Assembly: GCA_947565305.1 (NCBI GenBank)
Contig: CANOFO010000019.1
Location: forward strand, 1-36,367
Direction: 5' to 3'
From: an uncultured Lachnospiraceae bacterium
GTDB lineage: Bacteria > Bacillota > Clostridia > Lachnospirales > Lachnospiraceae
DNA: 36,367 nt
Positions 26,126 to 34,412 of this stretch are shown in pieces (the first letter of the stretch is position 1; every line of letters starts with the position of its first letter). A program made the position numbers and the translations under genes. Below the pieces are notes generated by a model that was not told the DNA's origin, ran no database searches, and was given only the letters and a program-made list of their open reading frames with translations.

Positions 26126-27403
26126 CTATGCCCTCTCATACAACACTCTTCCATTCGCGATAGTCGCCATGACCATCCCTTTTACTTTCTTTCCTGCAAA
26201 CGGCGTATTGCGCCCTTTCGATTTAAATTCCGCTGGGTCAATCACATACTGTTTCTTCGGATGGAACACAACAAGGTCTGCCGCCTTCCCTTCTTCCACA
26301 ACACCTTTGTCCAGCCCTAATATCTTTGCCGGATTGTAACTCATCTTCTCTGCCATCTGCATAATCGTCAGATATCCTTTATCCACCAACTCCGTCATTG
26401 TGATAGCTGCCGCTGTCTCCAATCCCACAATGCCAAAGGGCGCTTTCTTGATGCCCAATCCTTTCTCTATGGGCGTGTGGGGTGCATGATCTGTAGCAAT
26501 CACATCAATGATGCCATCTTTAAGTCCCTTGCGCAATGCCTCCACATCCGCCTTGGTCCTCAGCGGCGGATTCATCTTGTAGTTGGCATCATCTGCCGGA
26601 ATATCTGCACTGGTCAGGGAGAAATGATGCGGGCATACCTCTGCCGTCACGCGGATACCTTCATTCTTGGCCAACTCTATCATTCGTACGCTATCTTTGG
26701 TAGAGCAATGGCAAAGATGCAGCGCCGCACCGGTGTCTTTGGCAAGCATAATGTCACGCGCCACAATCACATCCTCCACAGCATTGGAAATACCTGCAAA
26801 ACCCATCTTCTTCATGGTCTTATCCGCATTTACCACGCCATTTTTAACCATATTGGCATCTTCACAATGCGCCAGCACCGGAATGTCATACTTGACGGCA
26901 AGCGTCATTGCCTCCCGGTAAAGCTGTGAATTCATCACGGTCTTTCCATCCTCGCTGAGCGCAGGGATTCCAGCCTCAACCATCGCCTCGATATCAGACA
27001 GTTCTTCTCCGCGCTGCCCCTTGGTGACTGCGCCAGCCTGCAGGATATTAATCAGACGCACATCACTCGCTTTGTTGTGGACATAATGCACCACATCCGC
27101 ATTGTCTACCACCGGTTTCGTATTCGGCATGGCAACAATGGTAGTAAAGCCGCCGCACGCTGCCGCCTTAGCTCCGGTCTCCACGGTCTCCTTATGCTCC
27201 TGCCCCGGGTCACGCAGATGTACATGCATGTCAATAAATCCCGGCATAACATAACAGCCTGTCGCATCCACAACGCGGTCCGCCTTCACCTTCTGCTTAG
27301 GGGCAATCTTCTTAATGATTCCATCCTCCACAAGCACGTCTGCCGCTGTCTCTGTCTGATCTGCCGGATTGATTACCGTCCCATTCTGAATAAGTAGTAA
27401 CAT
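26126..27403 (-). CDS. pyrC: Dihydroorotase
   Basis: PyrC cyclises carbamoyl aspartate to dihydroorotate with a binuclear metal site. The 425 residues fit the PyrC class I amidohydrolase fold: metal-binding HVHLRDPGQEHKET (about 60), a catalytic-metal His in LAHCEDAN, another in LHLCHCST, and the Asp in VIATDHAPHTPIEK (about 305). The ATG is preceded by AAAGGA. It is the first gene of the operon pyrC-pyrF-pyrK-pyrD plus the glutamate synthase-like gene; the promoter is at 27491-27519. Confidence 0.96.
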   Translation of the reverse strand: MLLLIQNGTVINPADQTETAADVLVEDGIIKKIAPKQKVKADRVVDATGCYVMPGFIDMHVHLRDPGQEHKETVETGAKAAACGGFTTIVAMPNTKPVVDNADVVHYVHNKASDVRLINILQAGAVTKGQRGEELSDIEAMVEAGIPALSEDGKTVMNSQLYREAMTLAVKYDIPVLAHCEDANMVKNGVVNADKTMKKMGFAGISNAVEDVIVARDIMLAKDTGAALHLCHCSTKDSVRMIELAKNEGIRVTAEVCPHHFSLTSADIPADDANYKMNPPLRTKADVEALRKGLKDGIIDVIATDHAPHTPIEKGLGIKKAPFGIVGLETAAAITMTELVDKGYLTIMQMAEKMSYNPAKILGLDKGVVEEGKAADLVVFHPKKQYVIDPAEFKSKGRNTPFAGKKVKGMVMATIANGRVLYERA

Positions 27404-27490
27404 ATTAAAATCCTTTCTGAATCGTTATAATATTCCTTGCTGAGTTGCCCCGATTCTACGGCAAAAACAGGTCCTTATTCCTATAAATCT

Positions 27491-27519
27491 ATTCTATCAC
27501 AGAAAAAAAGGAGGGGCAA
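27491..27519 (-). promoter_or_regulatory. Probable promoter of the pyrC operon
   Basis: On the minus strand TTGCCC (27519-27514), 17 bases, TAGAAT (27496-27491) with TG at -14/-15 makes a plausible sigma-A promoter. Its -35 and spacer coincide with the terminator-like hairpin at 27507-27527. The leader to the start codon is about 80 bases and contains a weak hairpin (TTGCC...GGCAA). I could not find a PyrR binding site. Confidence 0.45.
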
Positions 27520-27527
27520 CCTCCTTT
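27507..27527 (-). terminator. Terminator-like hairpin upstream of pyrC
   Basis: AAAGGAGG and CCTCCTTT form an 8-bp stem around GGCAA. On the minus strand this is followed by T7, so it is a leftward terminator or attenuator. No leftward gene precedes it nearby, since the upstream DNA carries a plus-strand gene, so attenuation of a pyr leader starting further right is one explanation. Confidence 0.55.
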
Positions 27528-27546
27528 GCCAATAATAATAAAATGC

Positions 27547-27574
27547 TTGAAAAAAAGGGTACATATGATACAAT
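27547..27574 (+). promoter_or_regulatory. Probable promoter of the chimeric plus-strand gene
   Basis: TTGAAA (27547-27552), 16 bases, TACAAT (27569-27574) fits a sigma-A promoter. Transcription would begin near 27581, so there is almost no leader before the first in-frame start. The gene lies divergently from pyrC. Confidence 0.5.
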
Positions 27575-27580
27575 TTTAGA

Positions 27581-27601
27581 GTGTATGGTTCCGCCATACA
27601 C
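27581..27601 (+). other. Perfect hairpin at the predicted transcript start
   Basis: GTGTATGG (27581-27588) pairs perfectly with CCATACAC (27594-27601) around TTCCG. It lies at the predicted +1 of the rightward transcript, and the first in-frame GTG is its first triplet. It could be a 5' stabiliser or an operator, and would hide that start codon. Confidence 0.55.
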
Positions 27602-29623
27602 ATAGAGGACAGAGGGGAAAATCAGAACCTTGGATTGACCGTACGCGACCGCACAGGTAAACTTCTCAAGGCAGACACTGATTATGACTGTTTGTTAAAC
27701 GTTAAGAAAACTGCCACTATTGCCGCCAAGAATGTCGGCAAATACACGGTAAAAATTGTATTTAAGGGCAACTACAGCGGAAGCAAAGATTTATCATTTA
27801 CGATACTGCCGAAACAAACATCTCTTTCTAAGCTGACAGCTGCCAGGAAGGCTTTCAAAGCAGTGTGGAATAAACAGAAAACACAGGTGACCGGATATGA
27901 AATCTGTTACTCCACGAATAAATCTTTTAAAAAGAAAACAACAAAGACTGTCACCATTAAAAGTTATAAGACAGTTTCCAGAACCATCTGGAAATTAAAG
28001 GCAAAGACAAAGTATTTTGTAAAAATCCGTACATACAAGAATGTAAAAGCCGACAGGAACACGGTGAAACTCTATAGCAAATGGTCCGCGGTTAAGAGCA
28101 TAAATACAAAAATAAAAATAAAAATGAAAATAAAAACGAGAACGAAACAAACGACAGAAAACTGGAACAGCCTCTTGAAAAGATACAGCGCAGATATTTT
28201 ATTTTTTGGCATCACTATTTTCATCCCACTATTTATGGAAAACGGCTACCTGAATCTGACACAGGCCAAAGCACATGCTTTGTATCTGACAGCCTTACTG
28301 GCAGTGATGGTCTTTATCATTTCTTTGTTCTTCACAGGAAAAGGCAGACATCCCATAAGCAGCGCCACAAAGGAAGCTACAATGGGCAAAATCCCCAGGT
28401 TCTGTGGCTTAGACTTTATACTGCTTGGTTTTGGAGCCGCTTTGTCTGTCTCTGCCCTGTTTTCCCAACACACCGCTGACGCTTTCTGGGGAAATGCCGG
28501 CTGGTACGTGGGAACTCTTACCATGCTTGCGCTGATACTGATATACTTTATCGTATCCAGATATTATATGCCCCGGGTAAACGAATGGCTGTTTGTATTA
28601 ACGGCAAATCTCGTGATATTCTTGCTGACAATGTTACACTCCATGGGAATTGATATCTTAGGGCTCCATGCCAACATTGTCCCCAAACAGTTTTATCTCT
28701 ATGTCTCCACCGTGGGGAATGTCAACTGGCTATCTGGCTACTTGTGCATCATTCTCCCGGCTTTTTTCGTATTCTTCATGCTGTCAACAGAGCGGGCATC
28801 CGTGATATTATATGGCATTGCCTTAATTTTGGGCATTATCAATTTACTGCTCTGTGCGAGCGAAAGTGTCTTTGCCGGCATATGGACCTGCACATTTTTC
28901 ACGCTGCCTTTTATCTGTAAAGAAAGCAGACGCATTCAACGGCTGGGAGCATTGCTCTTAGCCTTTGGCATGTGTTCACTATGGATTGGATTGTTCCCAT
29001 CATTTGCCGCGAAACGTAATACGTTCAACGGACTCTTTTCCGTTATCCTGGACTGGAAAACAGCGCTTATTATCTGCCTGCTTGGCTGTCTGTGCTGCTT
29101 TGTCTTGCCCATATTCTGGAAAAAAATGTCGGGACAGATGTGCCGGAGAATGGTAATATTCTTAGAAATAGCAATGCTCCTCTCTTTCCTGGCGCTGCTA
29201 TATAACTTTTTCAACTCTTACGATGTCAGCTGGGGCAATTACCGCGGAAAAATCTGGAATGCCTCTATGGATTTATTTCAAAACTTCGGCTTCAAAGATA
29301 AGCTGATTGGCGTAGGACCTGAATTGCTGGGCTATTATTACAATGGGCTGACCTCATATTCCCTGATTGTCCTCACTGCACACAATGAATTGCTGCAATG
29401 GCTACTGACAACAGGTGTTTTGGGAGCGGGTTTGTGGTGTTCTGTATTCCTGTGGCTGGCAATTTCTTATTTCCGCTCCCGCTGCTGGGAACAGGGGGCA
29501 ATAGCATTTTTCCTGCCTCTGGCAGCATATCTGGGGCAAGCAATGGTAAACAGCCCCAATGCCATGAATATAGCCTTATTCTATTTATTTCTGGCTCTGT
29601 ACCAGAACAAGATAACCAAGTGA
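27581..29623 (+). CDS. Chimeric gene: surface-protein remnant fused to O-antigen-ligase-like membrane protein
   Basis: An uninterrupted 680-codon frame of two unlike parts. Residues 1-185 look like the C-terminal end of a cell-surface protein: an Ig-like repeat (LLKADTDYDCLL...YTVKIVFKGNYSGSKDLSFTI) and an Fn3-like domain ending YSKWSAVKSINTK, with no signal peptide. Residues 190-680 form a polytopic membrane protein with about twelve hydrophobic segments and the Wzy_C pattern AHNELLQWLLTTGVLGAG near 600, typical of O-antigen ligase/polymerase proteins of surface glycan assembly. The junction is a low-complexity AAATA-rich stretch (28110-28140). ATG 28124 could start the membrane protein alone, but no ribosome site is seen there. 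GTG 27581 has none either. The 5' truncation suggests deletion or recombination; the fusion may be real or a remnant joined in frame. Confidence 0.7.
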   Translation: MYGSAIHIEDRGENQNLGLTVRDRTGKLLKADTDYDCLLNVKKTATIAAKNVGKYTVKIVFKGNYSGSKDLSFTILPKQTSLSKLTAARKAFKAVWNKQKTQVTGYEICYSTNKSFKKKTTKTVTIKSYKTVSRTIWKLKAKTKYFVKIRTYKNVKADRNTVKLYSKWSAVKSINTKIKIKMKIKTRTKQTTENWNSLLKRYSADILFFGITIFIPLFMENGYLNLTQAKAHALYLTALLAVMVFIISLFFTGKGRHPISSATKEATMGKIPRFCGLDFILLGFGAALSVSALFSQHTADAFWGNAGWYVGTLTMLALILIYFIVSRYYMPRVNEWLFVLTANLVIFLLTMLHSMGIDILGLHANIVPKQFYLYVSTVGNVNWLSGYLCIILPAFFVFFMLSTERASVILYGIALILGIINLLLCASESVFAGIWTCTFFTLPFICKESRRIQRLGALLLAFGMCSLWIGLFPSFAAKRNTFNGLFSVILDWKTALIICLLGCLCCFVLPIFWKKMSGQMCRRMVIFLEIAMLLSFLALLYNFFNSYDVSWGNYRGKIWNASMDLFQNFGFKDKLIGVGPELLGYYYNGLTSYSLIVLTAHNELLQWLLTTGVLGAGLWCSVFLWLAISYFRSRCWEQGAIAFFLPLAAYLGQAMVNSPNAMNIALFYLFLALYQNKITK

Positions 29624-29632
29624 CAAAACCTA

Positions 29633-29667
29633 AGGAACTGTTAAGAAATAACTTTTAAACAGTTCCT
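29633..29667. terminator. Terminator between the chimeric gene and the DUF1653 gene
   Basis: AGGAACTGTT (29633-29642) pairs with AACAGTTCCT (29658-29667) around a 15-base AT-rich loop. It lies between the 3' ends of two convergent genes (stops at 29623 and 29683), so is suited to ending both transcripts, though T-tails are weak. Confidence 0.65.
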
Positions 29668-29682
29668 AACTTCCCATGCTGC

Positions 29683-30252
29683 CTACCGCAGCCGACTGCA
29701 TTCATACCTCTGCATGGTGCGCAGACATGCTTTCAGTTCCTCATAACGCAAATCAAGAGGTCCTTCCTCGATAACAACGTCCATGACCACCGCCATACTA
29801 TTTATCATGCGGTCTGTAACCTCATCCCGCATATCGACAAGAATCGTATATTTCTCTTCTATTGTATCGGCATCAAAAAACGCCAGCAGCTTCTCCTCGG
29901 CAGTCAGCGGAGGCTTTGCAGGTTCCGGTCTGGGCAGTTCTTGATTTGCTGCGTTCTGAGCTTCCTGCCTTCCTTCTTCTTGTACCGGCACGCGACGCTC
30001 CGCCTCACCTGCCTTTTTAAATTCCACCCACTGAAAACGGTACTTTTGTTTTGCCTGTGGGTATTTCTGTTTATCCACCGAACTGACAAACATGGAAAAC
30101 GGCCTTGCATAGGTCTGAAACGTCCCATACAATGCCTGGTATATTACCATCTTCTCGCCCGTTTCTGAATGCTGCGCGATAGTTATAATCTGGTATAGCT
30201 TATTCTTAAAATGTAAATATTTCTCTCCCGGTCTTGGATCTCCCTGCGGCAT
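29683..30252 (-). CDS. DUF1653-domain protein with embedded repeat
   Basis: Residues about 5-75 form a DUF1653 domain (RPGEKYLHFKNKLYQIITIA, MVIYQALYG, RPFSMFVSSVD, QKYRFQWVEF), a small beta-barrel of unknown function. A low-complexity linker follows, rich in Glu, Arg, Pro and Ala (KAGEAERRVPVQEEGRQEAQ), then a helical C-terminal domain (about 115-189) that I do not recognise. Part of the linker is encoded by the repeat at 29983-30013, also found between ktrA and ktrB, so the linker was probably enlarged by that repeat. The ATG follows GAGGAAAACAT, 27 bases after ktrA, implying cotranscription. Confidence 0.8.
   Translation of the reverse strand: MPQGDPRPGEKYLHFKNKLYQIITIAQHSETGEKMVIYQALYGTFQTYARPFSMFVSSVDKQKYPQAKQKYRFQWVEFKKAGEAERRVPVQEEGRQEAQNAANQELPRPEPAKPPLTAEEKLLAFFDADTIEEKYTILVDMRDEVTDRMINSMAVVMDVVIEEGPLDLRYEELKACLRTMQRYECSRLR
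29983..30013. repeat. Repeat copy inside the DUF1653 gene
   Basis: TACCGGCACGCGACGCTCCG followed by CCTCACCTGCC matches the first 31 bases of the units at 30950 and 31009 at nearly all positions. On the minus strand it encodes about ten residues (AGEAERRVPV) in the linker. An intergenic repeat captured in frame is the simplest reading. Confidence 0.7.
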
Positions 30253-30279
30253 ATGTTTTCCTCTTTTCTTCCTGTTGCT

Positions 30280-30927
30280 TTACAGCCTCCTGACAAGTTT
30301 CTCAATATCGACTTTCTCTCCGATTACCATCAGATGCTCGTCTGCATTAAACACATAATCTGCACTCGGCAGCAACGTGCTCTTCCCCTCTCTCTTAATC
30401 CCCAGGATATTGGCATTATACCTTGCCCGGAAATTGGTCTCTTTGATAGATTTACCTACCCACTCTTCCAACGGCTGTATCTCATAAACAGAGTAATCCC
30501 CAACTTCCATATAATCATACACATGGTTGGCGCTGACTTTCATGGCAATCCGCTTAGCAATATCACGGTCGGGGTAGACCACCTCGTCTGCACCGTTCCT
30601 GAGCAGGAATTTTGCCTGAATGTCCCTGGTTGCCTTGCTGATGACATATGGTGCACCCAGTTCCTTCAGCTGGCTGGTAATTTCCAGGCTGCTCTGGAAA
30701 TTCGTGCCAATGCACACAAAACAAATATCAAAATTCCTGACTCCGAAGCTGCGCAGGACTTCCTCGCGGGTACAGTCTGCAATCTTGGCACTGGTAACCA
30801 GAGATAAGATATCTTCAAGATTTTCTTCCCTCTCATCCACTGCCATAACATCATTTCCATTTTTCACCAAATCCATGCATAGATGCTTACCAAATCTTCC
30901 AATTCCAATCACCAATATTGATTTCAT
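30280..30927 (-). CDS. ktrA: Potassium uptake regulatory subunit KtrA/TrkA type
   Basis: A cytoplasmic RCK protein of 215 residues that gates the KtrB channel. The N-terminal Rossmann domain begins ILVIGIGRFGKHLCMDLVKNG with GxGxxG, and an acidic residue follows in MAVDEREENL; the C-terminal RCK_C domain covers about 130-215 (RARYNANILGIKREGKSTLL, DEHLMVIGEKVDIEKL). RCK proteins of this type bind ATP/ADP in the N-domain and often c-di-AMP in the C-domain (family knowledge). The ATG follows AGGAGAAT. It lies 184 bases after ktrB, the gap being filled mostly by repeats. Confidence 0.92.
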   Translation of the reverse strand: MKSILVIGIGRFGKHLCMDLVKNGNDVMAVDEREENLEDILSLVTSAKIADCTREEVLRSFGVRNFDICFVCIGTNFQSSLEITSQLKELGAPYVISKATRDIQAKFLLRNGADEVVYPDRDIAKRIAMKVSANHVYDYMEVGDYSVYEIQPLEEWVGKSIKETNFRARYNANILGIKREGKSTLLPSADYVFNADEHLMVIGEKVDIEKLVRRL

Positions 30928-30949
30928 AATCTATTCTCCTAAACAGTAG

Positions 30950-31104
30950 TATCGGCACGCGACGCTTCGCGTCTCCTGCCATTTCATCGGAAGGCATTCC
31001 CTCTCGGGTATCGCCACGCGACGCTTTGCGTCACCTGCCAGCTCGTCGGAAGGCATTCCAGAAATGCTTCGCATTTGCCTTCCTCCTGTGCTTCGCATTT
31101 GCTT
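30950..31104. repeat. Tandem palindromic repeats between ktrB and ktrA
   Basis: Two units of 59 bp start at 30950 and 31009. Each begins TATCGSCACGCGACGC, then TTCGCGTC or TTTGCGTC, and contains CTGCC and CGGAAGGCATTCC. Small palindromes are GACGC-TTC-GCGTC and GGAA-GGCA-TTCC. Beyond them are AAATGC-TTC-GCATTT (31062-31076) and a second GCTTCGCATTTGC (31090-31102). Such REP-like repeats can form hairpins in the ktrBA transcript and may lower ktrA expression relative to ktrB or protect mRNA ends. A short frame across them is probably not a gene. Confidence 0.75.
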
Positions 31105-31111
31105 TGCGCCT

Positions 31112-32443
31112 CTACCCAATCGTAATTCGTTCTATGGGCAATTTCACTGAAGCATTATGCCTCTTCTCCGTAAATGACAAGGCGAAGGACATACTGCCAA
31201 TTCTTCCGCAGTACATGAGGAATATCAGCATATATTTTGAGAAGACTGTAACGTCCCGCGTAATTCCGGTGGATATCCCCACCGTGCCAATAGCGGAAAA
31301 TACCTCCATCAGGATATCCGATAGCGGAAGCGTTTTCTCCACGCCCGCCATCGCCAGACAGCAGACTGCCGCCAGCAAGAGGTTGATAAAAAAAACTGTC
31401 GCCGCTTTCTTGATGCAGTCCTCATCCATCCTCCTGCCAAAAATATTCAGCCCGCTCTGGTTGCGCAGCGTGGACCAGACATATAAAATGATTACCATCA
31501 TGGTAGTCGTCTTAACTCCGCCAGCAGTTGAGCCTGGGCTTCCGCCAATAAACATCAGTACCACGGTTAGCAGCCTCCCCCCCTCTGAATATGCGCCAGT
31601 ATCAATCGTATTGAAGCCTGCGGTGCGGGGCGTCACCGCGCCAAACACTGATGCCAGAATCTGCCCTTTCACATCATACGCTGCCAGATTCTCACGTTCA
31701 AAGAAATAAAAGCAGACACTGCCTGCCACAATCAGCGCCAATGTCATTACCAGCACAATTTTCGTGTGCAGCATATATTTCTTAACATTCCATTTCTGTT
31801 TGGAAATATCATCCCATACAATAAATCCGATTCCGCCAATGATAATTAACGCCATAATCACCACATTTACCAGCACATCATCGTAATATAAAGTCAGGGA
31901 ACTGTACGGCTCAAACCTCCCCATCAGGTCAAATCCGGCATTGCAGAATGCTGAGATTGAATGGAAAATGCCATACCAGATTCCCTCCGCAATGCCAAAC
32001 TGCGGGATAAAACGAATCATCAAAAGCACAGCCCCGACACCCTCAAAAATCAGCGCATAGCGCACAATCTTCAGCACCAGGCGCACTGTGCCGCCAATCT
32101 GCAGCGTATTCATGCTCTCCTGGATGAGGTTGCGTTCTTTCAGGCCGATGCGCCGTTTGAGGAAAATAGAAAAACATACGCCGATTGTGATAAATCCCAG
32201 CCCGCCAATCTGAATCAGCACAAGGATTACCGCCTGTCCAAACAGGCTCCAATTGGCATATGTATCCACCACCACCAGCCCGGTCACGCAGGTACTGCTG
32301 GTTGCCGTGAAAAAGGCATTGAGAAACCCGCTGCACTCTCCGCTTTTGGTCGCTATGGGAAGCATCAAAAGCACTGTCCCCACCGCAATAATCATTAAAA
32401 ATCCCAGGGCAATGGTCTGCACCCTGCTCAGTCTCTGTATCAT
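31112..32443 (-). CDS. ktrB: Potassium uptake transmembrane subunit KtrB/TrkH type
   Basis: A 443-residue membrane protein forming the K+ pathway with KtrA. The four M-P-M filter segments are visible: TSSTCVTGLV (about 50), SISAFCNAGFDL, GAVTPRTAGFNTI and SAIGTVGISTGIT, each with the conserved Gly near the filter. FIGGSPGSTAGGVKT is the TrkH/KtrB signature in the third repeat. I chose ATG 32443, behind AGAGGAGAT, over an upstream TTG 32491. The gene starts only 13 bases beyond the T-run of the terminator at 32456-32501. Confidence 0.93.
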   Translation of the reverse strand: MIQRLSRVQTIALGFLMIIAVGTVLLMLPIATKSGECSGFLNAFFTATSSTCVTGLVVVDTYANWSLFGQAVILVLIQIGGLGFITIGVCFSIFLKRRIGLKERNLIQESMNTLQIGGTVRLVLKIVRYALIFEGVGAVLLMIRFIPQFGIAEGIWYGIFHSISAFCNAGFDLMGRFEPYSSLTLYYDDVLVNVVIMALIIIGGIGFIVWDDISKQKWNVKKYMLHTKIVLVMTLALIVAGSVCFYFFERENLAAYDVKGQILASVFGAVTPRTAGFNTIDTGAYSEGGRLLTVVLMFIGGSPGSTAGGVKTTTMMVIILYVWSTLRNQSGLNIFGRRMDEDCIKKAATVFFINLLLAAVCCLAMAGVEKTLPLSDILMEVFSAIGTVGISTGITRDVTVFSKYMLIFLMYCGRIGSMSFALSFTEKRHNASVKLPIERITIG

Positions 32444-32455
32444 GACATCTCCTCT

Positions 32456-32501
32456 AAAAAAGGAGCATTCCGTGACCCACAAGGGCCGCAAAACACTCCT
32501 T
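32456..32501 (-). terminator. Terminator of the chemotaxis operon, abutting the ktrB ribosome site
   Basis: On the minus strand AAGGAG (32501-32496) pairs with CTCCTT, with inner pairing GGCCC/GGGTC around TTGT, followed by a run of seven T. It ends the MCP-cheW-cheA transcript. The AGAGGAG of ktrB follows directly, leaving no room for a promoter between them. Confidence 0.75.
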
Positions 32502-32513
32502 CGTGCTTAATGC

Positions 32514-33857
32514 TTAGTATTTACCAAATTCACCATCCAGGGAAATGATACGCTCATTCTCTTCCGCCTTATCCGCCGATGTACTCTGGATTGGAGCCAC
32601 ATTGGAGTTGTTGCCGCCCTTAAGTTTGTACTGTCCAATCATTGTACGCAGCGACATTGCCTGGTTAGATAACTGCTCGCTGGCAGCTGCACACTCTTCA
32701 CTGGTTGCAGAGTTGGTCTGAACAACCTGGGATACCTGGCTGATTGCCTGGTCAATCTGGCTGACTGCCGTTGCCTGGTCATTCGATGCCACTGCAATGC
32801 TGTTAATCAGGGATACGATATTGTCTACCTCTCCGAGAATCTCTGTCAGGGAAGCTGCCGTTCCCTCTGCAAGCTTGGAACCATGTTCCACCTTCTTGAT
32901 AGAATCTTCAATCATCTCCGCGGTCTCACTGGCTGCAGATGCGCTCTTGCCGGCAAGGTTCCTTACCTCTTCTGCTACAACTGCAAATCCCTTACCATGT
33001 ACGCCTGCCCTTGCTGCCTCTACTGCGGCATTCAAGGCAAGGATATTGGTCTGGAATGCGATGTCATCAATTACTTTGATAATCTTAGAAATGTTCTCAG
33101 AAGACTCGTTAATCTCTGTCATCGCGCCAATCATGTCTTTCATATGCCCATCGCTCTGCATAGCCTCATTCTTCATGGTATGTACAGATTCATTAGCCTG
33201 ATTTGCCTCCTCAGCATTGCGTTTGGTACGTTCTGCAATCTCTGTGATGGAAGCAGTTACCTCCTCGATTGCGCTCGCCTGTTCCGTGGAACCCTGTGCC
33301 AAAGCCTGGCTGGCATCGGATACCTGCTCCGCACCCATGGAAAGCTGTATGGAAGAATCCCTGATTCCGGAAAGCATCTGGTTATTCTCCCTGAAAATAC
33401 TGTCAAACGCGTTGCCCAAAACATCCTGGTCTCCCTTGATTTTTACATCTACGTCAAGATTACCCTGGGAAAGATGGTTGGCAATCTCCGCCTGATACTT
33501 AATCGTATCTACAATTTTCTTATAATCATCTACCAGTTCGCCAAATTCATCATTGCGGAACTTTTCTAACTGAACATCCACCTTACCATCTGCAATCTCC
33601 ATCGCCGCAATGCTCAGCATCTTCATGTTCCTCTGCATATCTTTCAGCAATGAAGCTGCCATAATAATTGTTAGGATAATAGCAACAGCCACCAGACCGC
33701 ACATAAAAAGTTCTGCATTTCGCACATAAGATTCGGAAACATTCTTTGTCCTGACTGTCGTTAATGTACTGATTCCCGCAAATGCAACCAAGCCAGTCAG
33801 AAAAATGACTATTACAAAACAGCTTATCAACCGTGTCTTAAACTTCATATTTTTCAT
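32514..33857 (-). CDS. Methyl-accepting chemotaxis protein with minimal extracytoplasmic part
   Basis: A 447-residue chemoreceptor-type protein. Two membrane segments (about 8-30 and 49-70) are separated by under 20 residues, so there is no real external ligand domain. HAMP-type linkers follow (about 71-175), then the signalling coiled coil with the tip [20 protein letters not shown] (about 268-287) and [20 protein letters not shown] disordered tail ([12 protein letters not shown]) and [10 protein letters not shown] end it. Such receptors may sense internal state or partner with others. It is directly after cheW (21-base gap) and is the last gene before the terminator. Confidence 0.92.
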   Translation of the reverse strand: MKNMKFKTRLISCFVIVIFLTGLVAFAGISTLTTVRTKNVSESYVRNAELFMCGLVAVAIILTIIMAASLLKDMQRNMKMLSIAAMEIADGKVDVQLEKFRNDEFGELVDDYKKIVDTIKYQAEIANHLSQGNLDVDVKIKGDQDVLGNAFDSIFRENNQMLSGIRDSSIQLSMGAEQVSDASQALAQGSTEQASAIEEVTASITEIAERTKRNAEEANQANESVHTMKNEAMQSDGHMKDMIGAMTEINESSENISKIIKVIDDIAFQTNILALNAAVEAARAGVHGKGFAVVAEEVRNLAGKSASAASETAEMIEDSIKKVEHGSKLAEGTAASLTEILGEVDNIVSLINSIAVASNDQATAVSQIDQAISQVSQVVQTNSATSEECAAASEQLSNQAMSLRTMIGQYKLKGGNNSNVAPIQSTSADKAEENERIISLDGEFGKY

Positions 33858-33878
33858 TTTCTATCTTCTCCTTTACCT

Positions 33879-34409
33879 TTATGCCTCTGCAATTTCGCCT
33901 GCGGGGGCAGCATCTTCAAACGTCTCCACATCCTCATCCCGGATTAGCTTCTCCGGATCAAGCAACAGCTTTACCTCATTGTCCACCCTTGCAAGCCCAA
34001 ATACATACTTTTGGTTTCCGGCAGTGGACTGTGACAGGGACGGCGGAAGAATGATTTCTTTCTCATCAACGGTAATAACTCCCGCAATCTCATCTACAAT
34101 CAGCCCTACAACTGTCGACTTCACGCCAATTACTATAATGCAGGTTCGGTCTGTGTACTCACGGGGAACTTGCTTAAGCCTCACCCTGACATCAATGACC
34201 GGAATAATCTTTCCGCGGATATTAATCAGTCCTCGGATATAATCCTCTGTCTCCGGAACTGCCGTTATGGATTGAATTCCCACAATTTCCTGCACGTATG
34301 TAATGGCGATACCGTAACATTCATCTGCAATCTGGAATGTCATGAACATGCCTCTCTGGGTATCTTCCCTGCCGTCCAGATCATCCATCAAATCCAATTC
34401 TTCTGACAT
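33879..34409 (-). CDS. cheW: Chemotaxis coupling protein CheW
   Basis: CheW links chemoreceptors to CheA in the signalling array. The 176 residues hold one CheW fold: YGIAITYVQEIVGIQSITAV (about 32-51), the conserved IRGLINIRGKIIPVIDVRVR (about 63-82), CIIVIGVKSTVVGLIVDEI and the C-terminal VFGLARVDNEVKLLLDPEKL. A short acidic N-terminus and C-terminal tail extend it slightly past the usual 150. It starts 3 bases after the cheA stop, so is coupled to it. Confidence 0.94.
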   Translation of the reverse strand: MSEELDLMDDLDGREDTQRGMFMTFQIADECYGIAITYVQEIVGIQSITAVPETEDYIRGLINIRGKIIPVIDVRVRLKQVPREYTDRTCIIVIGVKSTVVGLIVDEIAGVITVDEKEIILPPSLSQSTAGNQKYVFGLARVDNEVKLLLDPEKLIRDEDVETFEDAAPAGEIAEA

Positions 34410-34412
34410 ATC

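Noticed and set aside
27404-27490. Possible PyrR-binding attenuator in the pyrC leader
   Set aside because: No match to the PyrR anti-antiterminator consensus; only a weak hairpin was found.
30931-31119. A 62-codon minus-strand frame between ktrB and ktrA
   Set aside because: It is built from the palindromic repeat units and overlaps the end of ktrB; not a convincing gene.
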